64,000 nucleotides of DNA from Lamellibrachia satsuma (Eukaryota; Annelida; Polychaeta; Sabellida; Siboglinidae): NCBI GenBank assembly GCA_033239005.1, contig BSQZ01000015.1:7381001-7445000 (forward strand), in the 5' to 3' direction. The notes beneath the pieces are model-generated. The model was given only the letters and a program-made list of their open reading frames with translations. It had not been told where the DNA came from and did no database searches. The position numbers were made by a program, and so were the translations under genes. Each line of letters opens with the position of its first letter. The first letter of the stretch is position 1. Shown piece by piece: positions 43,480 to 55,736 of the stretch.

Positions 43480-45355
43480 ATAACGAAAATATCATAGCAG
43501 ATAAAACGACAGTTGCAAACACATTTAATTCATATTTTACCAATATTGAAAATAAAATTAGCCAACCAAATACAAAATTCCACAAATAAAACTGTCAGAT
43601 ACTACCTTAATGGACAACACAACAATGTATGCTATGTACCCAAGAGGAAGTTGCGGATTTGACGGTATTTCTTCACGGCTTCTAAAGTAAGTTAAACCTG
43701 TTGTGAAAAAATATTTAACTTTAATCACAAACCAAATATGAAGTACGGGTATATTCCTCGACAAACTTAAAACTGCCAAAGCAATACCAATTTAGGAAAA
43801 AGTTACGAAACCCTATTCTGCAACTACAGACCAATATCAATCTTAACTGCAATTTCAAAAGTAAGGGAAATAATTATTTACAACCAGCTCGATTCTTTCT
43901 TAAAAAGACACGAAGTTATGTACGATAACCAACATGGATTTTGGAAGGAACATTCTATGGGCATTGCCGCTCTAGAATTAATCAATAGGATATTGCATCT
44001 ATGGATAATAAGGAAATACCTATAAATATTTACTTTGACCCGTCAAAAGCATTTGGCACTCTGGATTCAATATTAATAGATAAATTACAGTGTTATGGCG
44101 AAAAGGAGTAGCATTAGACCTATTAAAAAATCATTTAACAAATAGAAAACAGTACGTAGAGTTTGAAGAAGCCCAATCAGATATGCTTAATATCTCCACA
44201 GGCCTACCTCAAGGATCTAGGCCCTTTGTTATTTATAATTTACATAAATGACTTTGCCTAATCTAGTCAACTTTATTTAAATTCAACTTTATTATGTACG
44301 CCGATGACACGACCCTTCAAGTACCCTAGATTAGTTCGCACAATATAACAAAAACTCAGAACTGGAGTGGATTAAGTTAAAAAAATTATCCAAATGTAAA
44401 TAAATCCAAATATATGATCTTCAAAATGGCTAGAAGAAATAATATGATAAACCCACGAAATATAAAATAGATAATACAAATATCGATAGAGTATATGAGT
44501 TAAATTTCCTAGGGCTAAGTTTTAATGAGCAATTAAACTGGCAAAGTCACACCGACAAAATTTCAAATAGGTGCTCAAGGACTATAGGTATCCTAAATAA
44601 ACTCGAACGATTGTTACCTCGTAATATAAAGATTATGTTGCATAACACTCTGATAGTGTCACATCTAAACTATGGCTTAACTGCATGCGGCTATAGATGC
44701 GTTAGAATTAAAAAAACTTCAAAAGAAAGCCGTCCGAATTATATAATTATGGAAATATAATGTTCATACCGATCCACTCTTCAAAATTACTAAAAAGTAG
44801 AGCATATTCTAAAATTGCAGGAACTAAAGTTATATCATAAATTTTCACACAATAAACGACCTGTATACCTGCAAAACTTACCATTTGATCAAAACAATCT
44901 GAATACATATATTGCAATCCAAAACTGTTATACTTGCCAACATGATGTTTCCATTCCTCCTTGATTAAAAAGCGTAAAACCTGTAGCATGCATATTTAGC
45001 ATTTGTAACATACAGACATATTTACATTACTTTAGTTCACATTACTTTAGTTCGCCTTCACAGTAATTATGCATTAACATCACTGGGGATTTTATATCTT
45101 TTATAACTTAAATAATCGGTGAAATTAATCGATAGGGTGGCTCCTACGAGAGCGATTAATTTTAGTCTTAGTAGGAGTCTCCCGCCCCTTATATGACATT
45201 ATCTTTTATTTTCAGACCTTACTCTATATTCTTACCACTTCGTTTTCTCATGTCGACTTAGATGTAATATATTGTATGGTTTTTGTGTTAAATAGTCTGT
45301 TTTGTTATGTCTTTGAAACACATAAATATTTCCTGTTCCTGTTCCTGTTCTTGTA
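43480..45355 (+). mobile_element. Decayed Jockey/CR1-like non-LTR retrotransposon in an intron
   Basis: Pieces on the plus strand: TVANTFNSYFTNIENKI (43,510), a YRPISILTAISK-like stretch (43,830), LPQGS-like (44,205), YADDTTLQV (44,297) and NFLGLSFNEQLNWQSH (44,500). Ends in TTCCTGTTCCTGTTCCTG near 45,330, a typical tail. Many stops. Confidence 0.8.
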
Positions 45356-45823
45356 TGGCGATACAGTGATACCATACATTTAAACAATTTATCTTAATTG
45401 CCACCACCAGTGGCGTATCTAGGATCTCACAAAGGGGGAGCGGGGGGGGGCAATCCTAGACAGAGCATGGCCCAATGGCCACCACATTTACTTTTGCTAG
45501 GAGCATGGTCACCCATAACGAGTGTTTCTGACTTGCCAATGGCCAAATTAAGACCAAACGTTGCAGAATCATGCAGTTCGTCAGTCTAATTTGGTTGGAC
45601 TTTCCATAATCCAACGGCATCCTTGTCCACTTCTCATATAGAGTGGTTCCTTTGCGTGGCATATTAAATACATTCAATCTATTTGCCGATGCATTTGAAT
45701 CTAGACATGATGTTCGTGCTTGGCAATGCAGCAATGTACCAAACACTACTAACTGTAAGGCGGCATTGTATCAAAAAGTAATAATCGGCCCAATATAAGA
45801 AACCAAGAGTTGCCGTGTTGCAG

Positions 45824-45990
45824 GGCACGACCACATGCCCCGGACAGAGGTGGGTGGCTTTGAGGAGCGAGGAAGCTACCACATTGAGTTGAAGTACAAC
45901 ATCACTGACGCCCAACTGCGGTCGTTGATCGCCGTGTCGAGGTCGTGCCGTCAGTGGCTGCGCTGGGAATGCAAGTCTGCCGGCATCAAG
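45824..45990 (+). CDS. CNTNAP-type exon b
   Basis: 167 bp, starting phase 1 after GCCGTGTTGCAG and ending phase 0 at AAG|GTGGGC. Encodes GGFEERGSYHIELKYNIT, DAQLRSLIAVSRSCRQWL and RWECKSAG. This is the conserved middle of the contactin-associated-protein fibrinogen-like domain ('V..Y......Q...L...S..C.Q...Y.C...G'). Confidence 0.85.
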
Positions 45991-46783
45991 GTGGGCACGG
46001 CCAGGGAATGTGTGCGTTGTAGCCAGTGCAACAGTATGACAATATTAACCAAATGTGTGCAACAACATATGCATACTTCCAATATATCAACATGTTTTAC
46101 GTCCACGATGCATGCACTGGCTGGGTTAGGCAAGAGGGAAAGTCGAGGCCGGGGATCCATGCCGCCGAAAACGTAGAATACTTTCTAGAAGCTATTTGGA
46201 ACCTTCTTAAAACGCAACAATAAAACGAATCATACATGTATGTCGACACTTCACTCTTTTAGGTATTTCATTCTTTCAGGTATACTTGACAATAATCACA
46301 TATAAAAGTATGACCTTTCTTTGATAAAAACGGCAACAGCACGTGACGTCATTCGCTATTATGGCGGCAGATTACGGACAATATTTGACGATAAACTTAC
46401 AATCAATCTACTTCTTGGTGACAATATGCAGACGGCATGTTATGGAATACGTAGCGAAATTATTGCGTGCCAGTTTTAAATGTGCGCATCAGTGCAACAA
46501 CCCGAAAGTGTCGAACAACACAATAGTCGCTAGGTGTCTCTACTTTCACTCCAATTGCCAATGGCACTTTCTGTGTTATTGCATTGATGTGCACAAATCT
46601 TATTAGTAGGTCTGCATCGCAGTAGCCAAACAAGAAGGATGATTTTGCGCATATGTCTGGTAGTGCTGGTTTAGACACTTCACATACGACTTGCCGTCTA
46701 GTGGCGTTTCTGGAACGCTGTATGGTGAGGTAGAAGGGAAGTAACCTTGTATTGTATGTTATGAATGCTGTTTCTCCCGTCAG

Positions 46784-47024
46784 AGTGCCTACCACACAAA
46801 CGTCGCTATCACGTACTGGTACAACGCCGATGGCGATCCCAGATATTACTGGCCCGGGGCTGACCCCTCGTCTGACATGTGCGCTTGTGGAATGACCGGA
46901 ACGTGTGCAATGGGCGCCAAAAGGTGCAACTGCGACGCTAATGATGACGTATGGCGAGAGGATTCTGGGTATTTGACCTACAAGCACGACCTGCCTGTAA
47001 CATCATTTAAGGCTGGCGACACTG
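46784..47024 (+). CDS. CNTNAP-type exon c
   Basis: 241 bp, starting phase 0 after GTTTCTCCCGTCAG and ending phase 1 at GTACGC. Encodes YWYNADGDPRYYWPGADP, CACGMTGTCAMGAKRC and NCDANDDVWREDSGYLTYK, then LPVTSFKAGDTG. The CACGM..TC......CNCDAND..W.EDSGYLT pattern is a strong signature of CNTNAP/neurexin IV proteins. The gene must continue to the right (expected laminin-G or transmembrane part), but no further exon was found in the window. Confidence 0.92.
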
Positions 47025-47078
47025 GTACGCTTCTATAATAATTATAATGTTTTATTATATTGTAATATAGTAGTGTGT

Positions 47079-47109
<31 letters not shown>

Positions 47110-48330
47110 CCCTCGTATCTCCGTCAGTTCGTGGTAACATTTTATTGGCATGTGCGGGGGTCTACTTGGATGATTGATGCAAATGACGTAATTCAAAGCA
47201 ATTGTGTTAGCATCGCTATGGGTGTTTCAGCCACTGTTACGTGATCTACGTCAAACGTCAAACGAACACTTCGTGAAACCGGCAGTTGTACATTATTTGT
47301 GGAGCATGAAGTTGCCTTTTCGTCCGGGGTAATGCCGTGCAACTCGGCTAGTGTTTTATAAAATCGTTTGTTGAGTTACCTGATTCAATAGAGAAGTATG
47401 TAAAAAAACCAGTAATTATGTAAAATATATTTAATTTGTTAAAACATTTCAGATAGTGCCGTTTGATTATTTGTTTTGCTAGCATCCACCAGGTGGCTCA
47501 CTCGATGCAAGAGGTATCGATGCGCTAAAATACTAGGTGGCGCACCAGTTCTGCAGCAGAGCCATTGGTAGAAGTTATAATACAGCGTCTCTATTACTAC
47601 TGATAGCACGAAGTAGTTCCCGTGTATTTCATTACTGCAAATAGTTTTGAGCAATGACATACATTTGCTAGGTAAGGTGTAAATAGAACATACACCAGCT
47701 TTGTGCAAAGTGCTCAATTTATTTTATTGTTAACATCAAAACCATGATTTGTCAACATTTCCTTCATACTCAACCCATCATATGTTGGTAATGCCAACAA
47801 CACCGCTAAATTTGGTCGATTGTTTAGAAAACAGACTTAAAACACCTGAGATGAGATGAGAAGCAGCTAAGGCCATCTAGCGTTTATGGCAGTGACATGG
47901 CCTTCTGCGGGTGATATACCTGAAACAGAAAACATATTTCATCTCCTCAGTCTGCCAATAATCGATACCTGCAATAATAGTCTAGCTGACAACGTTTTCA
48001 GAAGACGTATGACTATTACAATAAATCATAATCTTTAGTCGTTTATGTGTGGGTGATTGTATAGAGCATTATGTTTGCAACTGTGTGCAACTGTTTAGAT
48101 AATTATGTGATGTTTTATATGTTTATAATATGTACCTGAAAAATATGCAAGTTAACTGTAATTATATACATGCATACTACTACATGCATACTATTACTTG
48201 TCACGCTGACGCAGACATGAAATAGGTCTACATTTATTTACCATAATTAGTGTATTCAGGAAGGTGTTTTTGTATTACACACATGCATGCTCGCGCACGC
48301 GCGTTGTGTGTCTCAATAAATGTCAAGTGT
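47025..48330. other. Intron or intergenic DNA; a (TGTC)n tract and a dispersed repeat
   Basis: Contains (TGTC)n at 47078-47107 and a segment near 47,250-47,370 (TTCGTGAAACCGGCAGT, then GTGCAACTCGGCTAGT) that recurs near 63,645-63,810. No exon recognised. Confidence 0.5.
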
Positions 48331-48331
48331 C

Positions 48332-48645
48332 TTTGATGACTATACATGTTTGATTACTAGACATGTTTGATGACTATACATGTTTGATGACTATACGTGT
48401 TTGATGACTATACATGTTTGATGACTATACGTGTTTGATGACTATACGTGTTTGATGACTATACGTGTTTGATGACTATACGTGTTTGATGACTATACAT
48501 GTTTGATGACTATACGTGTTTGATGACTATACATGTTTGATGACTAGGCATGTTTGATGACTATACATGTTTGATGACTAGACATGTTTGATGACTATAC
48601 ATGTTTGATGACTATACATGTTTGATGACTATACATGTTTGCAGG
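48332..48645. repeat. 17-bp tandem repeat
   Basis: Unit GACTATACATGTTTGAT with ACATG/ACGTG variants, about 18 copies. Noncoding. Confidence 0.95.
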
Positions 48646-48978
48646 GAGTACTTCGGAGCAGGGAGCTCACACAATCGGCAAGCTGGAGTGCATGGAGTGA
48701 GCTCAGGCAACAGTGTGTTAACGCAACCTTAAGAAGCTGCTGAAGGATCAAGAACCTTTAATATTGAAACATGAAACACTTGTGGGTGGAAGTCGTTATA
48801 AACGTTACACATGCAAACAAACGCACGCACGCACGAGCGCACGCACATTTACGATTAGTCATCTGCTTCTGGTCTCCTTGGCTTGACTGACTGCCCTATG
48901 GTGTTCCGGTGCTTCTAGAATATTTCCGCATAAATGTAACAATGTAGCTGACAAAGAGAATTTTGATTTGAATGAATG

Positions 48979-49080
<102 letters not shown>

Positions 49081-49996
49081 TTATAATAAAAATAACATTA
49101 ATATTTTCTACTTTAAAATGTGTTTCCAGTAATTTTGAAATCAGTCAAATATTATTGAAAAAGGATTTGTTATTGAACACGTGTATAATTGTGGAATGCA
49201 AACTTGATTTAAAGAGAATAAAAACAAGGCACTAGCTAAAAACGCTTTTTTCTGAGTGTACACAAAGTTTAATATTGTATGTACGATATGCCAAAATATA
49301 AAAATGAAACTTATTTATAGGTAAAATTTTATATTGAATGCGTCTAATTCGCAAAGCGCGCGTAAAATTCGAAATTAATGAGATGAGCGATCACATGGTT
49401 TTGTGACGTCACTGATGGCTGATACGTTCAGTCAATGATGTCTATCCAATGTTTCAGTATAGGTTTACTCGCGTTACTATGGCGAGTGATGGCGATGACA
49501 ATTTTCCAGAATAAAAAGTATAATGTAACCAGAAGTGCCAAGTAACATTGAACAAAAAGCGACAGATCTACCGCTTTTCATGATATGAGGGCGATAACAG
49601 ACGCAAGGGCCTATCGTCGTGGTCGGAGGGGTGTCCGAGAAAGGATGTTCCCGCTCCTGGTGGAAGAATTTGTCAATTTTAGGATATATTTTTATTAATT
49701 ATTGTACATTTCCTGGTGCACTGTCTACGTGGAATGGTGGTTGTGGCAGTATATTTGGATTCGAAATGAGTAAATAATTTTTTTTTATCTTGAAATTGAG
49801 GATTGCCCGTAAATGTTGCTGCGAAAGCGGTAGAGCGGTAGATGATGTAAACATCGAAGTAAAAGCGGTAGTTCTACAGCCAAAGCGGTAGACTTGGCAC
49901 CTCTGAGGTAACGATTTCGAAACGCAGAATAATCTTCAATTTCGGTTCTTTCAGAGCAGTTTAGCGACGCCAGTAACCATTGGCTTCTATCTAATG

Positions 49997-50387
49997 ACTT
50001 ATTTACTTTCTGACCGAACCATGAAACGACCACATAGAGCCACCAAACTTCTCATATATCTACCATACGCATACACATACGACATGGCCAAAACATTACT
50101 CTTACTTCTATATAAAGATACAAATATACAAAAGCAAAACCTTGCCATGTCTTACGCCTAGCTTCGCGGAGTTAGGCGTAGAAGATATAGCTATAGCCAT
50201 GTCTTACGCCTAGCTTCGCGGAGTTAGGCGTAGAAGATATAGCTAGCTTTAGTTTTTGTAATTGTTATCGTTACATAGAAGTAAGAGTAATGTTTGAATA
50301 CGTGACATGTGTATATGTGTGGTAAATATATGAGAAGTTTGGCGGTTCTAGGTGGTCGTTTATATGGTTAGGTCAGAAAGTAATCAT
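49997..50387. repeat. MITE-like foldback with internal 50-bp duplication
   Basis: The outer arms pair: TTACTTTCTGACC...GAACCATGAAACGACCA on the left against TGGTCGTTTATATGGTTAGGTCAGAAAGTAA on the right. CTCATATATCTACC and ACATTACTCTTACTTCTAT also recur in inverse. The centre holds two direct copies of GCCATGTCTTACGCCTAGCT...GGCGTAGAAGATATAGCTA, each itself hairpin-forming. No ORF. Confidence 0.75.
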
Positions 50388-50628
50388 CGCAATAGCAGGA
50401 ATAGCGCTGACGCGAGGTGGTGATTTCGGCCCACGGTGAATTCGGTCCAACTGCCACGTGCATAAATCCGGTCACTTTATAATGGCGTGAATGGGGGTTG
50501 AATTCGGCCGATATTATTTCGGCTTGGTGATTTCGGAGACTGAGGTGGGTCGCAGGTAGCTGGAGGTACACCAAAATTTTAAAACAAATATACATCCGTA
50601 TTTACATTAAATTTGCATGTATACACAC

Positions 50629-51011
<383 letters not shown>

Positions 51012-51204
51012 GACATTTCAATTAATCAACTGTCAATAAATGCATATTGTGTTACTGTGTGATATTTGATGTTGCAGCTTGGCTCTACAACGAGCCCCAG
51101 TCTATTAAGTGTCAACATGGCGTGAAATAAAGATGTGTACACGGATGCTGTCTGTGAGATTTTCTAGCAGTTTTCATGTTGAAATAAGAAACTAAAACTT
51201 TGGG

Positions 51205-54200
51205 GTCGGTTCAGTTAGTCGGTCAACAGGAGTCACATCCGATCAGTAGGGGTCATATAAGGTCAGTATGAGTCGTATCCGGTCAGTAGAAGTCGCTTCC
51301 GGTCAGTTGAAGTCGTATATGGTCAATGAGTTGAGTTTTCCGATCTTTTTGGCATGCCTACGGCTACTTCCGGCTAGTTGGGGTCATGTCCGGTGTAACG
51401 TGATATCCGGTGAGTTGGGGGTCATAGTTTCAACTTAATTAGGTCAACAGTCAGGTAATCTGTCAAGTCAAAGGTCAATTAAATCAAATGCCAAATTAAT
51501 TAGGTTGTACACGCCTTTTATTACGTAACAAACGAGTACAGGCGGTGGTAAGGACCGGATCTGCTAAGTGCCAATTAAAAAAAAACACCGGCAGCCAGAT
51601 AAAATTCATAATCGCTTACGTAAGGAAACTAAAAACCTACACAGCTTTAAGAACTGCACGTCTTACAATATCCGATACATGTTTGTGCGTAGGTGGTCAT
51701 TTTTTTTTCATTTTAATAGTAAGTTGAATAGCAGTAGGTGTGTTAGCATTAAACTTTCACTGTGTTGATTTTATGAGTGTGAGTGTGTATTGTATGCAGC
51801 AGTGAATTCTTGTTAGCATTTGTATATCTATTTGATTTATTGATTCAAGTGCATAACTGGGTCTACTCAAATTAATGAGCAGTAACTTTTTTATGTCAGC
51901 TATCATAACAGTGTAAAGCACAAGCACGGTAGTGAGCCAATTTAGTGTTGTCATTAAGTATGTTGTAGGAAAATAACAATGGTATAACTAGTGGTGTGTC
52001 AATGGCTTCCTTGAACATATGCCATGTGGAGCTTCTGCACTGTAGCCTTTAATGGTAGTAAGTAATAGAATAATAAAAAAAAGTGGGTTTCATTATTATT
52101 TTTGTCGCTTATCTAAGGAGAGTAGACCACATAATGTCTTGTCTGGATGATATGTAAAGAAGCTGTTTACTGATGTCATCGCAATCGTTGCGCATGCTGG
52201 GAGGGGGTTCCACAGTCGACTCGTCCTAGATATATATGAGTAGATGTAGCTCTGTTTTTGTCCTAGGAATACGTACACAATATGGATGGAACTGAAGATC
52301 CGGTAGCTCTCATGCTATGTGCCTCAGAGGGTAGAATATCAGCCAACTCAATGGATGGTTGCAGGAAGATGGTAGAAGATGCAAAGTGATGCAACGTTTC
52401 TCCTTTGACTCAGTGGAACTATGCCAAACTTGAAAGATTAATCGATCTTAAGCAGGCGAAGAGCTTTCTTCTGCAGCCTATCTAGCAACTTCAAAGACGT
52501 AGTTCCTGCTCCATTCCAGATTGGGGAAGCATATTCCATAAGAGGTCGGATGTAAGCCTTGTAGATGGTGATACGAGCTTTGTGAGGAAGGAGGTTTCTA
52601 GAATGACCCAGGATATGGAGACGCAATACATGTGATATGCTGTGACCAGGACAATGTCTTGATGATGACGACATCCAGAAGAGTTATACTATATTTAGGC
52701 TGTCATTCTTTTTTCATAAAGTGGTGTGGGGGGGTGATTCTGGTTTCTTTTCCTGCTGATGATCATCTCCTCTGTTTTGTTGGCATTGAATGTAACACTC
52801 CAGCTGTCCGCCAACTCTTCGATTTTATTCAAGTCACATTGGAGGCTTTCTGTGCATATAATTCTGTCGCGTGTATTCTTAATGGCAATATGGAGTGTAG
52901 AATCATCAGTGAATAAGTGGATGTCGTTCTCTAGGTGTGAAGCCAAGTCATCGATAAACATTAGAAAAAGTACAGGACCAAGAATACTCCCCTGAGGGAC
53001 TCCGGCAGACATAGGCTTTGCCGATGATGTAGATCCATCAAGTACAATAGACTGTTGTCTATCTGTTATGAAAGATGCATCCAACAATGCAAGTCTCCTT
53101 GGATGCCAAAAACATGAGAGTTTTCCATGAGACCCGTATGCCACACACTGTCGAATGCCTTCTTGATGTCAAGAGCTATGACTTTAATTTCTTGATGGGT
53201 GTCCAGTGCATTATTCCACCATTGAGTGATGTAGGGAAGCATCTCAACTGTTCACCTCTTCTCCCGAAACCTCATTGGGTGTCACAGAGAAGGTAAGATG
53301 GCCACGGATCTGACCGCATATGATGCACTCCATGACTTTGAATAATATTGGTAGCAGCGATATTGGTATGTAGTTTGATGGATCATGCTTATTCCCCTTC
53401 TTATGTACAGCTATGACATGAGCAATTTTCCATTCAGATGGAACAGTCCTGGTGTCAAATGAAATCTGGAATAACTTAGCAAGGTCTGAAGCTAGTTCAG
53501 GTACACATTTCTTCTGCTAAATATAGAATGATATTATGCTGTTATGACGCGCTGCTGCAGTTGGTGAGCCAAACCAACTTTGCTCAAGACAAACTAGTAT
53601 AAACAGTTAACAAATTAAAGTGCACCACAGTTAACTAAAATAAGTTATTCAATGCAAGTGTACCGGATATTGCAAGGCATGTATCGGATATTGCAATATC
53701 CATGTATCGGATATTGCAAGGCATGTATCGGATATTGCAAGGCATGTATCGGATATTGCAAGGCAGCAGTTATTACAGCTGTGTAGATGTTTACTTTCCT
53801 TACGTAAGCGATTAACAGCTGCACTATCGCCCGTCGGTGCCACTTAGCAGATCCGGTCCTTACCACCGCCTGTATTGGTTTGTTTCGTAATAAAAGACGT
53901 ATACAACAATGGTGTTTGTTATTTTTCTTTCACACACAGGTCCCTCGTAATGCACACACCCGTAAACTCAGGGCATCTGAAATCCCCGTAAGCCCCTTAA
54001 TTGCAGAACTCCCTACGCCCGATCGATAAGCGGTAAGTGTGCATTCAGCCGTTAGTCGTCCATAGCTAGCCGCAGTAATGTTATTACTTTCTTCGTGGAT
54101 CCGTTTATCGCCTCACTACATAGTCACGATTGTATATGGACCTCTACAATGAGTATAATTAATTTGACCTTTGACCCAATCAAGTTGACCGTTGACCTAA

Positions 54201-54505
54201 TTAAGTTGACCTTTTACTTAGTTATTATGACCCCAACTGACCCGGATATGACGTCACACCGGATATGATCCCAGCTGACCGGAAGTGACCATAGGCATTC
54301 CGGGAAGACCGGAGACCTCAACTTATTGAGGTCTTCCAATGGGAAGCGCCATCGGATATGACCGTGTACAAACCCCAACTAACCGGATACGACCTCTACT
54401 GGCCGTATGCGATCCTACTGACCAGATATGACCCTACTGACCGGATATGACCCCTACTGAACGGATATGACCCCTACTGACCGACCGTACTGACCTAATA
54501 TAACT
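51205..54505. mobile_element. Foldback-type DNA element with TGACC-rich arms, interrupted by a retrotransposon
   Basis: The left arm (51,205-51,700) and right arm (53,760-54,505, reverse complement) match in order: GGTCAGTAGGGGTCATAT tandem units, CTACTTCCGG...GTTGGGGTCAT, CTTAATTAGGTCAACAGTCA, the ACGCCTTTTATTACG block, and GGCGGTGGTAAGGACCGGATCTGCTAAGTG. The arms are diverged and the right one is expanded (a 21-22 bp GGATATTGCAAGGCATGTATC array at 53,660-53,765). No transposase was seen. A minus-strand non-LTR element sits inside. Confidence 0.75.
52080..53540 (-). mobile_element. Non-LTR retrotransposon fragment nested in the foldback element
   Basis: Minus-strand reading: LLDASFITDRQQSIVLDG (53,050), AGVPQGSILGPVLFLMFIDD (53,000), HLFTDDSTLHIA (52,910), SWSVTFNANKTEEMIISR (52,790) and HSRNLLPHKARITIYKAYI RPL (52,570). 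A TDDS replaces the usual ADD box. Stops and shifts; dead. Confidence 0.85.
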
Positions 54506-55736
54506 CAGGTACTTGAAGTTGGACACTCATGTGTTATTCACTTCAAATACGTCGTAGGTTGCGTGTACAGAAATAGTAAACGTTTGAACTCCGTCCACAT
54601 TGAAGCCATATATCGATTATCCAGTAGGGTGATGTAAGGAGCCCGTGAAGGGGAACTTGTATGCGGTAAATGATTCTTTCAATAAATATCGTCTATGTGT
54701 TCATTAATGATCTAGATCATTATCTTATGCACATTTTGCGTATTGAAATTGTTGTTGAATCTAGTCTCTGAACACGTTATAGCTATTTAACGAAGGTTTC
54801 CATGGTTGGATAAGAAACCCACCCACTGGGTTTTTAGTATATATCGCCCACAACCGATACATTTATGCAAATTCTACAATATTAGCCTGTTGTATACATT
54901 TACATCTTTTGTCTCAGTTTCCCGTGGTTATTGTACATAGTCCCACTTTGGTAAGGACGATTTTTATAATTTAGAAGCTTAATTTTTAATGTGATTAACG
55001 TATCTCGTGTTTTGCTTCTGCTGCAGCCATATTGTAATAATGGACGTGACTATATGCGGCTTTCTCCAAATTCTTATGGCTAGATGGAGAGGTATCAGTA
55101 TCTCGCATGACGCGCCTAGCCTCACCTTACCCTATTAGTCGGAAATAAACAGAAACCTGAATATTATCGATGTGTCAAGTGTCAGACCTAAACGTTGATA
55201 AACGGAACTTCATCTTCCCAAATTCGCAACAACCATTCGACGAAGCCTATGCGACGAGCCAATCATCATACAGACTACAATAAGAGCAGCCTACACTATT
55301 AGGTAATTATTGGCCCCCGTGCATTATTAAGGTATATTATTGTCATGGAGAGGTTCCCTATTACTTGTAATAAGAATAACCACAATGATCAATATTATGA
55401 CCTATATTAAGTTTTATAATTTATGTCAACAACTTTGATGATCGTATAACAAGCAAAGCACAAGAGCTGTTGGAAATGAGGTTTCTTCGAGTCCAAGTCA
55501 TCACATGCAAGTCAAGCGTCCATATCAATAAAACTGTTACAACCGTGCATGCGCATTTTTGTGCGTGTCTCACCCTGAGGCTACGTGTCAATGTCACTCA
55601 TAGTCATACCAATGTCTTGCTGTAGGTAAACCGACATGGATTGAAATTTGGTTTAGGTGTAACGAACGAGTTTCGCTCAGATTTCAATTACACACACAGA
55701 CAATAATACTAATAAATAAATGTATACGTATGATTA
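54506..55736. other. Host DNA, nothing recognised
   Basis: AT-rich, no exon-like ORF or strong repeat. Confidence 0.4.

Noticed and set aside
45398..45589. Short ORF near CCAGTGGCGTATCTAGGATCT with G-rich run
   Set aside because: Looks like the end of a DNA transposon rather than an exon, but the other end was not found.
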